A program made the position numbers and the translations under genes. Shown piece after piece: positions 27,171 to 35,426 of a DNA stretch of 64,000 nt (within the stretch, counting starts at the first letter, position 1; each line of letters starts with the position of its first letter). Under the pieces are notes generated by a model. That model was not told the DNA's origin. It worked only from the letters and a program-made list of their open reading frames with translations, and did not search any database. This DNA comes from an uncultured Shewanella sp. (lineage in GTDB: Bacteria; Pseudomonadota; Gammaproteobacteria; Enterobacterales; Shewanellaceae), in assembly GCF_947497935.1 (NCBI RefSeq), contig NZ_CANMIO010000003.1, positions 124,001 to 188,000 on the forward strand, read 5' to 3'.

Positions 27171-27278
27171 GCATGAGTCCATCAAGGGTAAACGAGTTTT
27201 AATCTGCTTGTAGCTGAACCGCTATGGCCAGCTTAAAAGTACTTGGGATTAAATAAAAATAAAATACGCTTAGGATGA

Positions 27279-27440
27279 TTAAGCTAGCTTTGCCTGTAGA
27301 TCTGTTTTAACGATCTCAAGGGCAGCTAAGGCGACACGTGGCTCAATCTGATGACTCTCTAACAAAAAGATAAGATCCACAGCAAGTTTCACCTCTTCTG
27401 GGGCCGTATCTAACTCACTTGCAGCTGCATTATCACTCAT
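27279..27440 (-). CDS. ybaM: YbaM-like small protein (DUF2496)
   Basis: A 53-residue gene: starts MSDNAAASELDTAPEE and continues VKLAVDLIFLLESHQIEPR, ending in KTDLQAKLA. It matches the YbaM/DUF2496 pattern of short proteins with an EVKLAVDLI-LLE core and a VALAALEIVK-type helix. No function is established for the family. The DUF599 gene follows downstream on the same strand about 110 bases away. Confidence 0.75.
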   Translation of the reverse strand: MSDNAAASELDTAPEEVKLAVDLIFLLESHQIEPRVALAALEIVKTDLQAKLA

Positions 27441-27662
27441 ATTTAGTCAACTTTAATCTGAGGGTAAAAGAGTGGCTAAGTATACTCAGAGCTTTTTAGC
27501 TTCTCAACGAAGAAACTGCTAGGGCAAGAGCAAACTCAAAAAACCGCACTTAATTGCTATTCGTTACACTAGGGCTTTATTACCACTGAAAGCCTAGATA
27601 TACTCAGTTTTAGAAGACACAATCAATATTGTGAATAGACATTACAAAGGCAAAAATTATTT

Positions 27663-27890
27663 ATGGCAAAAATGGATTTCTCGGTGATTAATGACACCAC
27701 AGCAAAATCTTTTAATGAACAGAAAAACCTTATAAAAAGAGTTTTTAAAGGTAACACTGTTCTGTGCCCTGTGTGCAATCAAGCACTGCAAATGAAACTG
27801 CCTGTAAAAGGACAAGAAGACAGTGTTTCTGGGATCTGCTGCAAGAAAGGCTGTACTGATATTGAGCTGGATATGGAGTTGGTACTGTAA
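27663..27890 (+). CDS. small cysteine-rich protein
   Basis: 75 residues, not recognised as a named family. A CPVC pair (about residues 37-40) and a CCKKGC cluster near residue 60 could bind zinc as a minimal ribbon; the N-terminal half is helical and lysine-rich. The frame is intact, starts at an ATG and is followed by a strong terminator, which supports it being expressed. Function unknown. Confidence 0.6.
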   Translation: MAKMDFSVINDTTAKSFNEQKNLIKRVFKGNTVLCPVCNQALQMKLPVKGQEDSVSGICCKKGCTDIELDMELVL

Positions 27891-27956
27891 AACCCGCCCT
27901 CCTTACTCAATAAATGATATTCCAACAAACGACTGCTCAATAAGCGATCGTTCAAT

Positions 27957-27995
27957 AAAAAATGGCTGTCAGCGTATGCTGTACAGCCATTTTTA
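27957..27995. terminator. bidirectional terminator
   Basis: Stem AAAATGGCTGT / ACAGCCATTTT with a 13-base loop and T-run, between the convergent small cysteine-rich gene and the fetB-like gene. Confidence 0.8.
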
Positions 27996-28043
27996 TTTTC
28001 AGTGCTATTCGCTTATCCCATTAATTTCGTTCAATCATCCCAA

Positions 28044-28814
28044 TTAAAGGCTGATCCGCACTCGTCCAGTCTCTGTGATTGCCGAGCGAATACAAAGCAC
28101 TAAAGTGGTCGATACCGAAACCGACAAGGTAACGAAGATAGCCACAGAGATCACCAGTTGATACTTGATGGCGATGAGCGGATCCACGCCTCCTAAAATC
28201 TGTCCCGTCATCATGCCTGGCAGCGTCACTAAACCCATAGTGGCCATGGAGGCTAAAATAGGCGCGAAGGCTTGCTGCATCGCCGTTTGTACAAATGGCA
28301 AACTCGCCTGACTCGGTGAAGCGCCCAGCGCTAGTGCTCCTTGATACTCTGACTTTCTATCATTAAAGGCACCAAACAGTCGCTGCAGTGCAACAATGTT
28401 GCCGCTTAAACAATTACCCAGCAACATACCTGCGGTAGGAATTAAATATTGCGCAGTATAAAGAGGTTCTGGTGACAATAGATAAACTAGCATCAACCAC
28501 AAAATGGGAAACATCCCCAAAGCTAGGCCTGAGAAAACCGGCAGATAAAGTAACTTCTTTGGTAATTTAGCCTTACTGATAATCGCACTCGAGCCCACAA
28601 GTAACATTACCAGTAGCCATGCAACATTGACCCAAAGGTTATCGAGTATGAATAGATACTGCAGATACAAACCCACCAGCACCAGCTGAGCGGTCATACG
28701 GATCACCGCCCATGCCATATCACGGCTTAAGCCTAATTTAAAATACCGTCCGATTGCCAAGGGGATCAATAGCACCAGCATAAATAGGCCTAACTGCAGC
28801 CAAGCTATATCCAT
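28044..28814 (-). CDS. fetB: FetB-type (UPF0014) ABC transporter permease
   Basis: Inner-membrane permease of the FetAB iron-export family. About seven hydrophobic helices; the family landmarks LIPTAGMLLGNCLSG, EYQGALALGASPSQA (the cytoplasmic coupling helix facing the ATPase) and TLPGMMTGQILGGVDP are intact; length 256 is typical. In E. coli FetA, the ATPase, is encoded directly beside FetB; here both neighbours are unrelated, so the ATPase must be encoded elsewhere or another subunit is used. Role in metal or peroxide stress is by family only. Confidence 0.85.
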   Translation of the reverse strand: MDIAWLQLGLFMLVLLIPLAIGRYFKLGLSRDMAWAVIRMTAQLVLVGLYLQYLFILDNLWVNVAWLLVMLLVGSSAIISKAKLPKKLLYLPVFSGLALGMFPILWLMLVYLLSPEPLYTAQYLIPTAGMLLGNCLSGNIVALQRLFGAFNDRKSEYQGALALGASPSQASLPFVQTAMQQAFAPILASMATMGLVTLPGMMTGQILGGVDPLIAIKYQLVISVAIFVTLSVSVSTTLVLCIRSAITETGRVRISL

Positions 28815-28943
28815 TTATATTTATCTCTTAAACAACAAAATCTGTGGCCTAATATAACCAAACTATTTGCCTTGCGGTAGCAGCATTTCCGCGGCCACTA
28901 GCACCACATTAGCTTTGGTGAATATTCACCCATTGAGAAAAAC

Positions 28944-28985
28944 TTGATCAATATCTAATGAATTCCGGTTTTGCCTTGCTAGACT
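28944..28985 (+). promoter_or_regulatory. FNR/EtrA-type class II promoter of pepT
   Basis: TTGAT-CAAT-ATCTA (28944-28957) matches nine of ten consensus FNR bases. About 41 bases downstream of its centre a start would be served by an extended -10 TGC-TAGACT (28977-28985), the class II geometry. pepT is known to be FNR-dependent in Salmonella. Confidence 0.55.
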
Positions 28986-29019
28986 CAAAACACTTTTTGC
29001 TATTTTAGAAACTAAGATT

Positions 29020-30246
29020 ATGAAGCAGCAGTTACTTGAGCGATTCTTAAGCTACGTCAGTTTTGACACCCAATCTGACGGCCAAAGCCCGAATGTACCT
29101 AGCACTCATAGCCAATTTGTATTTGCTCAGCATTTACGTCAAGAGCTTGTCAGCCTTGGGTTTGAAGATGTACAACTTTCAGATAAAGGTTATTTAACCG
29201 CTACGGTGCCAGCTAATGTTGAAAACGCACCTAGCATAGGTTTTATCGCTCATTTAGATACAGCCCCCGATTACAGTGGCAAAAATGTTTCACCTCAAGT
29301 GATTGAAAACTATAACGGTGAAGATATCCAATTAGGCCTTGAAGAGGTATTGTCACCGAAGCAATTTAGCAGCCTAAACCAATATATTGGCCAAACGCTT
29401 ATCACGACTGACGGAACAAGCTTGTTAGGTGGCGATGATAAAGCTGGGATTGCCGAGATCATCAGTGCACTGCATCATCTTCTGACTCATCCTGAGATCC
29501 CCCACGGCAAAATTAGGCTCTGCTTTACCCCAGATGAAGAGATTGGCCGCGGCGCCGACCACTTTAACGTTGATGGTTTTGGCGCACAGTGGGCCTACAC
29601 CGTTGACGGTGGCCAAGTCGGCGAACTTGAATACGAAAATTTTAATGCCGCCACTGCAATCATTACAGCGACAGGTAACAACTGTCACCCAGGTACGGCT
29701 TACGGCGTGATGGTTAATGCCCAAACCATCGCGGCACGCTTTCACGCAAAAATGCCATTAAAAGATACACCAGAGCATAGCCGCGATTATGACGGTTTCT
29801 TCCACCTACTCGGTATGGAAGGCGTGACAGAAAAGGCGACTCTGACTTATATTATTCGTGATTTTGACTTTGAATTGTTTGAACAGAGAAAGCGCTGGCT
29901 CACTGAGTTAGTGGAAAAATATAATGCCGAACTCAGCATAGGTCAGCTGACAATAGATGTTGAAGATTCCTACTTGAACATGAAGCAACAAGTGTTGCCA
30001 CACCCGCATATTATCGACATTGCCAAACAAGCGATGCAAAACTTAGGCATTGAGCCGATCATTAAGCCTATTCGTGGAGGAACCGACGGCTCCCGCCTCT
30101 CCTACATGGGACTCCCTTGCCCTAACCTATTTACTGGCGGCCATAATTTCCATGGCAAGCATGAATATGTATGTGTCGAGTCTATGGTGAAAGCAACCGA
30201 GACTATTATTGAAATAGCCAAACTTACGGCTCAGCACAAAGCATAG
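29020..30246 (+). CDS. pepT: peptidase T (tripeptide aminopeptidase)
   Basis: Cytoplasmic zinc aminopeptidase that removes the N-terminal residue of tripeptides (M20B). Metal ligands are seen in GFIAHLDTAPD, TDGTSLLGGDDKAG, FTPDEEIGRGADHF, the VDGG block and the terminal FTGGHNFHGKHEY; length 408 is normal. It is monocistronic with its own terminator and an FNR-like site upstream, suggesting a role in peptide use without oxygen. Confidence 0.95.
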   Translation: MKQQLLERFLSYVSFDTQSDGQSPNVPSTHSQFVFAQHLRQELVSLGFEDVQLSDKGYLTATVPANVENAPSIGFIAHLDTAPDYSGKNVSPQVIENYNGEDIQLGLEEVLSPKQFSSLNQYIGQTLITTDGTSLLGGDDKAGIAEIISALHHLLTHPEIPHGKIRLCFTPDEEIGRGADHFNVDGFGAQWAYTVDGGQVGELEYENFNAATAIITATGNNCHPGTAYGVMVNAQTIAARFHAKMPLKDTPEHSRDYDGFFHLLGMEGVTEKATLTYIIRDFDFELFEQRKRWLTELVEKYNAELSIGQLTIDVEDSYLNMKQQVLPHPHIIDIAKQAMQNLGIEPIIKPIRGGTDGSRLSYMGLPCPNLFTGGHNFHGKHEYVCVESMVKATETIIEIAKLTAQHKA

Positions 30247-30278
30247 CGGTTGCTATAACCACACTAGCTAATCTAGTT

Positions 30279-30308
30279 TTAAAAGGTCTGATTTTCAGGC
30301 CTTTTTTA
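30279..30308 (+). terminator. pepT terminator
   Basis: Stem AAAAGGTCTGA / TCAGGCCTTTT (one U-G pair) with loop TTT and a run of Ts. Confidence 0.8.
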
Positions 30309-30408
30309 TTGTCGTAAAATGATACTCTCAGGCCAAAAGTAAATAGTATTTGCTTCCCCCTGTACACACTCTAAACTGACCCTATTCCCTCTCTTAGCTA
30401 AGACTGAA

Positions 30409-31119
30409 ATGAACGCTGCAATCATAGGTTCCACAGGACTTATCGGACAACACCTGCTACAGAAGTTAATCGACTCGGGTCAATATGAGAATATTCTAGT
30501 ACTCGGCAGAAAACAGCCCCAATACCGAAGTGAGCGTGACACACAAGTCTGCTTTGTATCGTGTCAATTAAGTGAGCTTCACAGCCTAGAACTCCCCTTT
30601 ACAATCGAACACGCCTTTTGCTGCTTAGGTACCACGATCAAAAAAGCTGGTAGCCAAGCCGCCTTTGTTGCGGTGGATAAAACCGCCTGTATCGACTTCA
30701 TCGCTAAGTGTGGGGCCAACTATAATTTCGTGGTAACGGCGCTCGGGGCAAACAGTCAATCAAAGACCTTTTATAATCGCGTCAAGGGTGAAACTCAAGA
30801 GGCGCTTGCTGCGATAATCACTCAGGCTCAGCAACCTACATCAACTAAACGTTTGTGGCTATTTCAACCCAGCTTACTGCTAGGTGAACGCGCGGAAAAG
30901 CGCATATTAGAAGATCTGGGTAAGCTGCTATCTAAGCTTATCTCGCCTCTGTTTATTGGCTCACTCAAGCAGTATCGTCCTATCGAGGCCGAGAGGGTGG
31001 CGAGTGCTATGTTAGCGCATGCAGTGTCTGTACAAGCCGAACCAGCACAAGCGGCAAATACATCACAATCGACACCAGCTCAGCTTGTTACCCTAGTGGC
31101 GAATAATGACATGCTCTAA
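30409..31119 (+). CDS. NAD(P)-binding oxidoreductase-like protein (TIP30/HTATIP2 type)
   Basis: A Rossmann-fold protein of the atypical short-chain dehydrogenase class. The N-terminal nucleotide loop is GSTGLIGQHLL (residues 7-17), CCLGTTIKKAGS and FVVTALGANSQS form the middle of the fold, and FYNRVKGETQEAL contains the Tyr-x3-Lys-type pair. Residues RLWLFQPSLLLGER and YRPIEAERVA are typical of the HTATIP2 group. The substrate is unknown. 236 residues, cytosolic, no clear operon partner. Confidence 0.8.
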   Translation: MNAAIIGSTGLIGQHLLQKLIDSGQYENILVLGRKQPQYRSERDTQVCFVSCQLSELHSLELPFTIEHAFCCLGTTIKKAGSQAAFVAVDKTACIDFIAKCGANYNFVVTALGANSQSKTFYNRVKGETQEALAAIITQAQQPTSTKRLWLFQPSLLLGERAEKRILEDLGKLLSKLISPLFIGSLKQYRPIEAERVASAMLAHAVSVQAEPAQAANTSQSTPAQLVTLVANNDML

Positions 31120-31224
31120 TCCTGTAATGCTTTAATACACGAGCCTATGCCTGATAACTATTGACTCGCTCCCCATGAGATCATTTAAAATAGCGGCCTT
31201 TCCCGTTCGATATCGAGAGCTTGT

Positions 31225-31950
31225 TTGAAAATCAGTCAGCGCCTAAAACAGATAAATACCATGATAGGTTCAAGATACGACCATATTTGGGACTGCTGCT
31301 GTGATCACGGCTTACTTGGCGCCGCGCTATTAACGAGAAAGGCCGCTCACAACATCCACTTTGTTGATGTCGTGCCAAGCCTAATGCTTGAAGTCGAGCA
31401 GAAGCTGCAGCGCTTTTACCCTAAAACCACAATTGATTCGAATCATAGCCAATGGCATGTACACTGCCTCGATGTGGCTAAGCTGCCGTTAGCCGACAAA
31501 GCGCAGTGCCAGTTGATTATCATCGCTGGTGTTGGCGGCGAACTTACCATCGAGCTGGTTCAGCAGATTATAGCCAATCATCCTGAACATACTCTTGAGT
31601 TTATTCTTTGCCCCGTGCATCACATCTATAAGGTGCGCATGGCTATGCAGCAGCTAGGTTTAGGTCTGGTCGATGAGCACTTGATGCAAGAGAACAAACG
31701 CTTTTACGAGATCTTACACCTATCGACCGCTAGCCAAGTACCGCTGAGTCCAGTGGGGTCCCGTATGTGGGATTTGAGTCGTGAGCTTGATAGGGTTTAT
31801 CTGCAACAAAGCCTTAAGCACTATCAAAGAATTGAGCAAGGCCTATCGAAAAGCCAACTCAGTACTAAACAACAAGCAGAGCAACAAACTGAAAAAAACT
31901 TTATTAACACTGTTATCGCTGATTATCAGGCATTACATGCCAGCATCTAG
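31225..31950 (+). CDS. trmK: TrmK-like SAM-dependent tRNA methyltransferase
   Basis: A class I SAM methyltransferase resembling TrmK, which makes m1A22 in tRNA. The SAM loop is WDCCCDHGLLGAALL (about residues 23-37), the acidic strand end is HFVDVVP, and IIAGVGGELTIELVQQI is the family signature. A coiled C-terminal tail is present (about 185-241). The start is a TTG at 31225 with GAGAG upstream; no ATG lies nearer than the second methionine at residue 13. The Nudix gene begins 31 bases downstream, so the two are probably co-transcribed. Confidence 0.8.
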   Translation: MKISQRLKQINTMIGSRYDHIWDCCCDHGLLGAALLTRKAAHNIHFVDVVPSLMLEVEQKLQRFYPKTTIDSNHSQWHVHCLDVAKLPLADKAQCQLIIIAGVGGELTIELVQQIIANHPEHTLEFILCPVHHIYKVRMAMQQLGLGLVDEHLMQENKRFYEILHLSTASQVPLSPVGSRMWDLSRELDRVYLQQSLKHYQRIEQGLSKSQLSTKQQAEQQTEKNFINTVIADYQALHASI

Positions 31951-31981
31951 CTTTGCTATTGGCCTTTCCCACTTTTAACTA

Positions 31982-32524
31982 ATGAGTTACTCAATGCGCC
32001 TGTTAAAATCCACTATTCATGCCGATATTGCTCACCTTACCGCAGATGAACTTACGGCTAAAAGCTTTCACCGCCAAGCCGCTCGCGGCATCATTTTAAA
32101 AGGTGAAGAGATCTTGATGCTCTATACCGAGCGCTATCATGATTACAGCATTCCCGGCGGTGGCGTCGATGAGGGCGAGGATATCCGCTGTGGACTCATT
32201 CGCGAACTAGAGGAAGAAACGGGGGCGCAGCATATCGAGATCATCAGTGAATTTGGTCGCTATGAAGAGTTTCGCCCTTGGCATAGAGATGGTTTTGAGG
32301 TGGTGCATATGGAATCGTTCTGCTTTGTTTGCGATATTCATGCCGAGCTCGGTGAGACCAAATTAGAAGCCCATGAGATCCAAAATGGTATGACGCCAGT
32401 TTGGATCAACATCCATCAAGCCATCGCCCATAACGAACACACCATGGCTAATAGCCCTAAGAAAGGCATGTCTATCGAGCGAGAAACCTTTCTACTAAAG
32501 CAGATCGTGGCAGAGCTTCTATAA
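31982..32524 (+). CDS. Nudix hydrolase
   Basis: Hydrolase of nucleoside diphosphates linked to another moiety. The complete Nudix box is seen as G-x5-E-x7-REL-EEE-TGA within residues ~61-83, so metal binding and catalysis should be intact. N-terminal ~35 residues precede the fold; KSFHRQAARGIIL starts it. The substrate is not predictable. The first ATG lacks a clear ribosome site, and the ATG 12 bases later (MRLLKST) is an alternative. Likely the second gene after trmK. Confidence 0.85.
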   Translation: MSYSMRLLKSTIHADIAHLTADELTAKSFHRQAARGIILKGEEILMLYTERYHDYSIPGGGVDEGEDIRCGLIRELEEETGAQHIEIISEFGRYEEFRPWHRDGFEVVHMESFCFVCDIHAELGETKLEAHEIQNGMTPVWINIHQAIAHNEHTMANSPKKGMSIERETFLLKQIVAELL

Positions 32525-32551
32525 GCAATTGTGCATTTAGGCATAATATCG

Positions 32552-32580
32552 AAAAGCGTGGACTTATCACTCATCCACGC
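32552..32580 (-). terminator. hairpin between convergent nudix and DUF6768 genes
   Basis: Stem GCGTGGA / TCCACGC with an 11-base loop; a TTTT run follows on the minus strand. Confidence 0.5.
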
Positions 32581-32588
32581 TGTACTCA

Positions 32589-32960
32589 CTATTTGTCGTC
32601 TTGAAGTTTCACAACCGCTAATTCAAGCCTTTTAATCTCTCGAGTTGTCGCATTACGATTCATCTCGTTATAGATCCACATCTTTATCGCGATCTGCATC
32701 ATACTTGCTAAGAGCAGAGTCACGCCCCACTTAATTAGCGCCACCGGACTGACGACCACAAAAAAGAATTGATAGCCTGACCATAACATCAGCAAGCTCA
32801 GTAGAAAGGCAATTATGCTCATTAATATCATCCAGCCCCCCAAACGCCCCTTATAAGCATCGCCTAACATGCCAAATAGGCTAGGATCGCTTTTAAGCTG
32901 ACTATTTATCTGCTCAGACTCTTTTAGTAATTGCTTGCGGATTTTCTCATCGATATCCAT
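32589..32960 (-). CDS. DUF6768-like membrane protein, sigma-factor partner
   Basis: A 123-residue protein: charged N-terminus (DEKIRKQLLKESEQIN), two membrane helices (about 43-65 and 72-95), and a charged C-terminal helix (TREIKRLELAVVKLQ). This is the layout of DUF6768 proteins, commonly encoded after ECF sigma genes. It starts 44 bases downstream of the sigma stop on the same strand, so it is probably a membrane-bound regulator (possible anti-sigma) of that factor; the regulatory role is inferred from position. Confidence 0.7.
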   Translation of the reverse strand: MDIDEKIRKQLLKESEQINSQLKSDPSLFGMLGDAYKGRLGGWMILMSIIAFLLSLLMLWSGYQFFFVVVSPVALIKWGVTLLLASMMQIAIKMWIYNEMNRNATTREIKRLELAVVKLQDDK

Positions 32961-33004
32961 AACTTTTCTCCAATTTCTAACTGGCTTTTTATAACGGCCT
33001 TGCT

Positions 33005-33487
33005 CTAACAGTCTTGCTCTAACAATTGCTTTAATCGCTCTCTGGCTCTAAACAAGCGCGATTTAACCGTGCCATGTGGGATCTCAAGCACCTTGGCGAT
33101 ATCCTTTAAGCTAAACTCTTCAAGATAAAACAGATGGATAACTTGTCCCTCAATACTGGGGAGCTTGGCAATCGCTTTAGCTAAATCACGATCTTCAAAC
33201 TTGTCATCACTGAAAAAAAACGCAGTTTCTACCATTGGCTGGTAACGCTTTTGCTGCTTGCTCATATCGAGCACTTGCCAGCGAACCAGCTTAAACACCC
33301 AAGTGTTGATAGCGCCTGGATCCCGAAGCTTATTTACAGTTTTAGATAACCTAAGTAACGCATTATGCACAGCATCTTCAGCCAGATGCACGTCACCACA
33401 GAGCTTAACCGCAAAGCTAATAGCACCAGGATAAAAATGCTGACATAAGGCAGAAAATGCATCACGGCTTCCCGTCTGTGCTTCCAA
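33005..33487 (-). CDS. ECF-type RNA polymerase sigma factor
   Basis: Alternative sigma factor. Region 2 covers SALCQHFYPGAISFAVKL to WVFKLVRWQVLDMSKQQ, and region 4 carries the helix-turn-helix LKDIAKVLEIPHGTVKSRLF. The listed start is a TTG with a poor ribosome site; the reading frame continues upstream for twelve codons (GISQTQIELWV), which fits the normal N-terminus of region 2, up to an ATC at 33523 with AAGGGAG seven bases before it. The true start may therefore be this non-canonical codon. Followed by a DUF6768 membrane protein. Confidence 0.85.
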   Translation of the reverse strand: MEAQTGSRDAFSALCQHFYPGAISFAVKLCGDVHLAEDAVHNALLRLSKTVNKLRDPGAINTWVFKLVRWQVLDMSKQQKRYQPMVETAFFFSDDKFEDRDLAKAIAKLPSIEGQVIHLFYLEEFSLKDIAKVLEIPHGTVKSRLFRARERLKQLLEQDC

Positions 33488-33612
33488 TACCCAAAGTTCT
33501 ATCTGAGTCTGTGATATGCCGATAAAGCCGCTCCCTTAGCTGTTTTTAATAAAGACGATGCAACGGAGTAAAAGGTTCACACAATTTTTATTTAACTCTT
33601 TTCCATATAAGT

Positions 33613-33635
33613 AAAAAGGGAGCTTTTGCTCCCTT
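33613..33635 (-). terminator. gltS terminator
   Basis: Stem AAGGGAGC / GCTCCCTT with a four-base loop and a five-T run on the minus strand, 42 bases after gltS. Confidence 0.8.
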
Positions 33636-33676
33636 CTCCCTGCCCCTGTGGCGATTAAAGCCTAAAAGAATAAAAC

Positions 33677-34906
33677 TTAAAAATAGACGAACAAGTTGAT
33701 GATCATGGCATTGATAATATCGATAAAGAAACCGCATACCAGCGGCACGATAATAAAGGCTCTATGAGCCGCACCATACTGCTGAGTCACCGCCGTCATA
33801 TTTACAATCGCCGTCGCAGTCGAGCCTAAAGTCACGCCACCAAAGCCTGAGCAGATCACCGCCGCCTCATAGTCTTTACCCATCATTCTAAATACCACAA
33901 AGATGGTAAAGACTATCGATAACAATACCTGTACGGCCATGACTACCGAGATATAGAGCAAGCTACCCTCTAGCTCCCAAATCTTAAGACTCATCAAAGC
34001 CATAGTCAGGAACATACCCAAGCAGATATCTTGAATAAGCGACAAGCCCTGAGACGCATCGTCTAAATAGGCTCTATCCTTGACCTCTCTGCGATTTAGA
34101 ATGGCTCTTCCTATATTACCTATGATAATACCCGCCAGTAGGCAGGCGACGAACATAGGTAGCTTAACTCCAGCCTCTTGCAGTGCCAGATCGATAAAGT
34201 AGCCAATAATCAAGGTAACGTTTAGCCATAGCCAGGCGCGCAATACCCCAAAGTAGTCCACCTTAATATGTGATGAGCCCGCCTGATGGCTAGTACCAAT
34301 ATCGAGATCTGAGTCATGATTAGCTTGAACCTTATGGCGTTTCATCAAATATGCCGCAATAGGACCACCAATCACACAGGCCGAAATCAGTCCTAGCGTA
34401 TTAGATGCTATGCCCAGCTCACTGGCATTAACGATACCTAGCTCCTCAACGAATGTTGGCGTCCAGGCCATAGCGGTACCCACACCACCTATGAGAGAAA
34501 TCGAGCCTGACATCAAGCCAGCCTTAGGATCTAAACCAAATAGAGAAGCGATGGTAACCCCAGTAAAGTTTTGCAAGAAGATGAACACACTCGCTAGGGT
34601 AATTAAGATCAGTAGCGGCTTACCGCCCTTTAATAGGGTGGCAAAGTCAGCTTTCAAGCCGATACCAGCAAAGAAATAGAGCAATAGCACATCACGGACT
34701 TCGAGATTAAACTCGATCTGAATATCGAAGGCATAATAAAGAATACCCACGATAGCGGCGCAGGCAAAACCACCCACCACGGGCTCAGGGATACTGTATT
34801 TTCTGAGTAACTCGTATCGAGAGATAATACTTTTACCGATAAATAGCGCAATTATCGCCAAGGTAAAAGAGACAAAGTCTTTTATTTCAATTAGCTGTGG
34901 TTCCAT
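33677..34906 (-). CDS. gltS: sodium/glutamate symporter
   Basis: Inner-membrane Na+-coupled glutamate uptake carrier. Family landmarks: IPEPVVGGFACA near residue 40, DVLLLYFFAGIGLKADF, SGSISLIGGVGTAMAWTP (first re-entrant loop) and CSGFGGVTLGSTATAIVNM (second re-entrant loop). About ten helices and 409 residues, as in E. coli GltS. It lies divergently from a second, unrelated acidic amino-acid symporter. Confidence 0.93.
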   Translation of the reverse strand: MEPQLIEIKDFVSFTLAIIALFIGKSIISRYELLRKYSIPEPVVGGFACAAIVGILYYAFDIQIEFNLEVRDVLLLYFFAGIGLKADFATLLKGGKPLLILITLASVFIFLQNFTGVTIASLFGLDPKAGLMSGSISLIGGVGTAMAWTPTFVEELGIVNASELGIASNTLGLISACVIGGPIAAYLMKRHKVQANHDSDLDIGTSHQAGSSHIKVDYFGVLRAWLWLNVTLIIGYFIDLALQEAGVKLPMFVACLLAGIIIGNIGRAILNRREVKDRAYLDDASQGLSLIQDICLGMFLTMALMSLKIWELEGSLLYISVVMAVQVLLSIVFTIFVVFRMMGKDYEAAVICSGFGGVTLGSTATAIVNMTAVTQQYGAAHRAFIIVPLVCGFFIDIINAMIINLFVYF

Positions 34907-35426
34907 GACAATCGATTAATCCCTTTATGTGAGTAAAATAAGAAGGAGCTAAAATGAGTCTTCTCCTCTCTCGCTAACGACAAAGCCCGCACCAATTAAC
35001 GTCCTCACGAGCAGAACAAAGTAATCGGCAGCCCTTAATACAGATAACATCATAGAGGCATTAGGCAAATTAATCACCCCGATATTTTACAATCATTTAA
35101 CCTAATTCCATCGGCGCGTATTCACCAACGCGGTCGCTGCCCCTCTGGTGCAAGCCCCCTCGCTATACAAGGCAAGGGATCACAAATGCCCTAGCAACAA
35201 AGCGGCAAACTTGCAAAGCAATATCGGAAGATATAGGTTGAACCATTAAAAATGTTAACAAATCGATAACCACAGGTTTTGCGTCTGAGCAAAAACAATA
35301 CAATTTACAGCAAATAACTTGGTCGGACTTGTGATCCACTTCTCTTTAGTTGAATACTTTTTATACCAATCAGGGAGCGTTTATCTAAGGAAGGAAGTCA
35401 CCAACATCATTGAAGGCAGCAGACTT
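34907..35426. other. divergent intergenic region between two symporter genes
   Basis: About 520 bp without a supported gene. The start of the downstream symporter is placed at the ATG at 35427 because the upstream in-frame residues do not resemble the family. No strong operator or repeat is seen. Confidence 0.5.
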
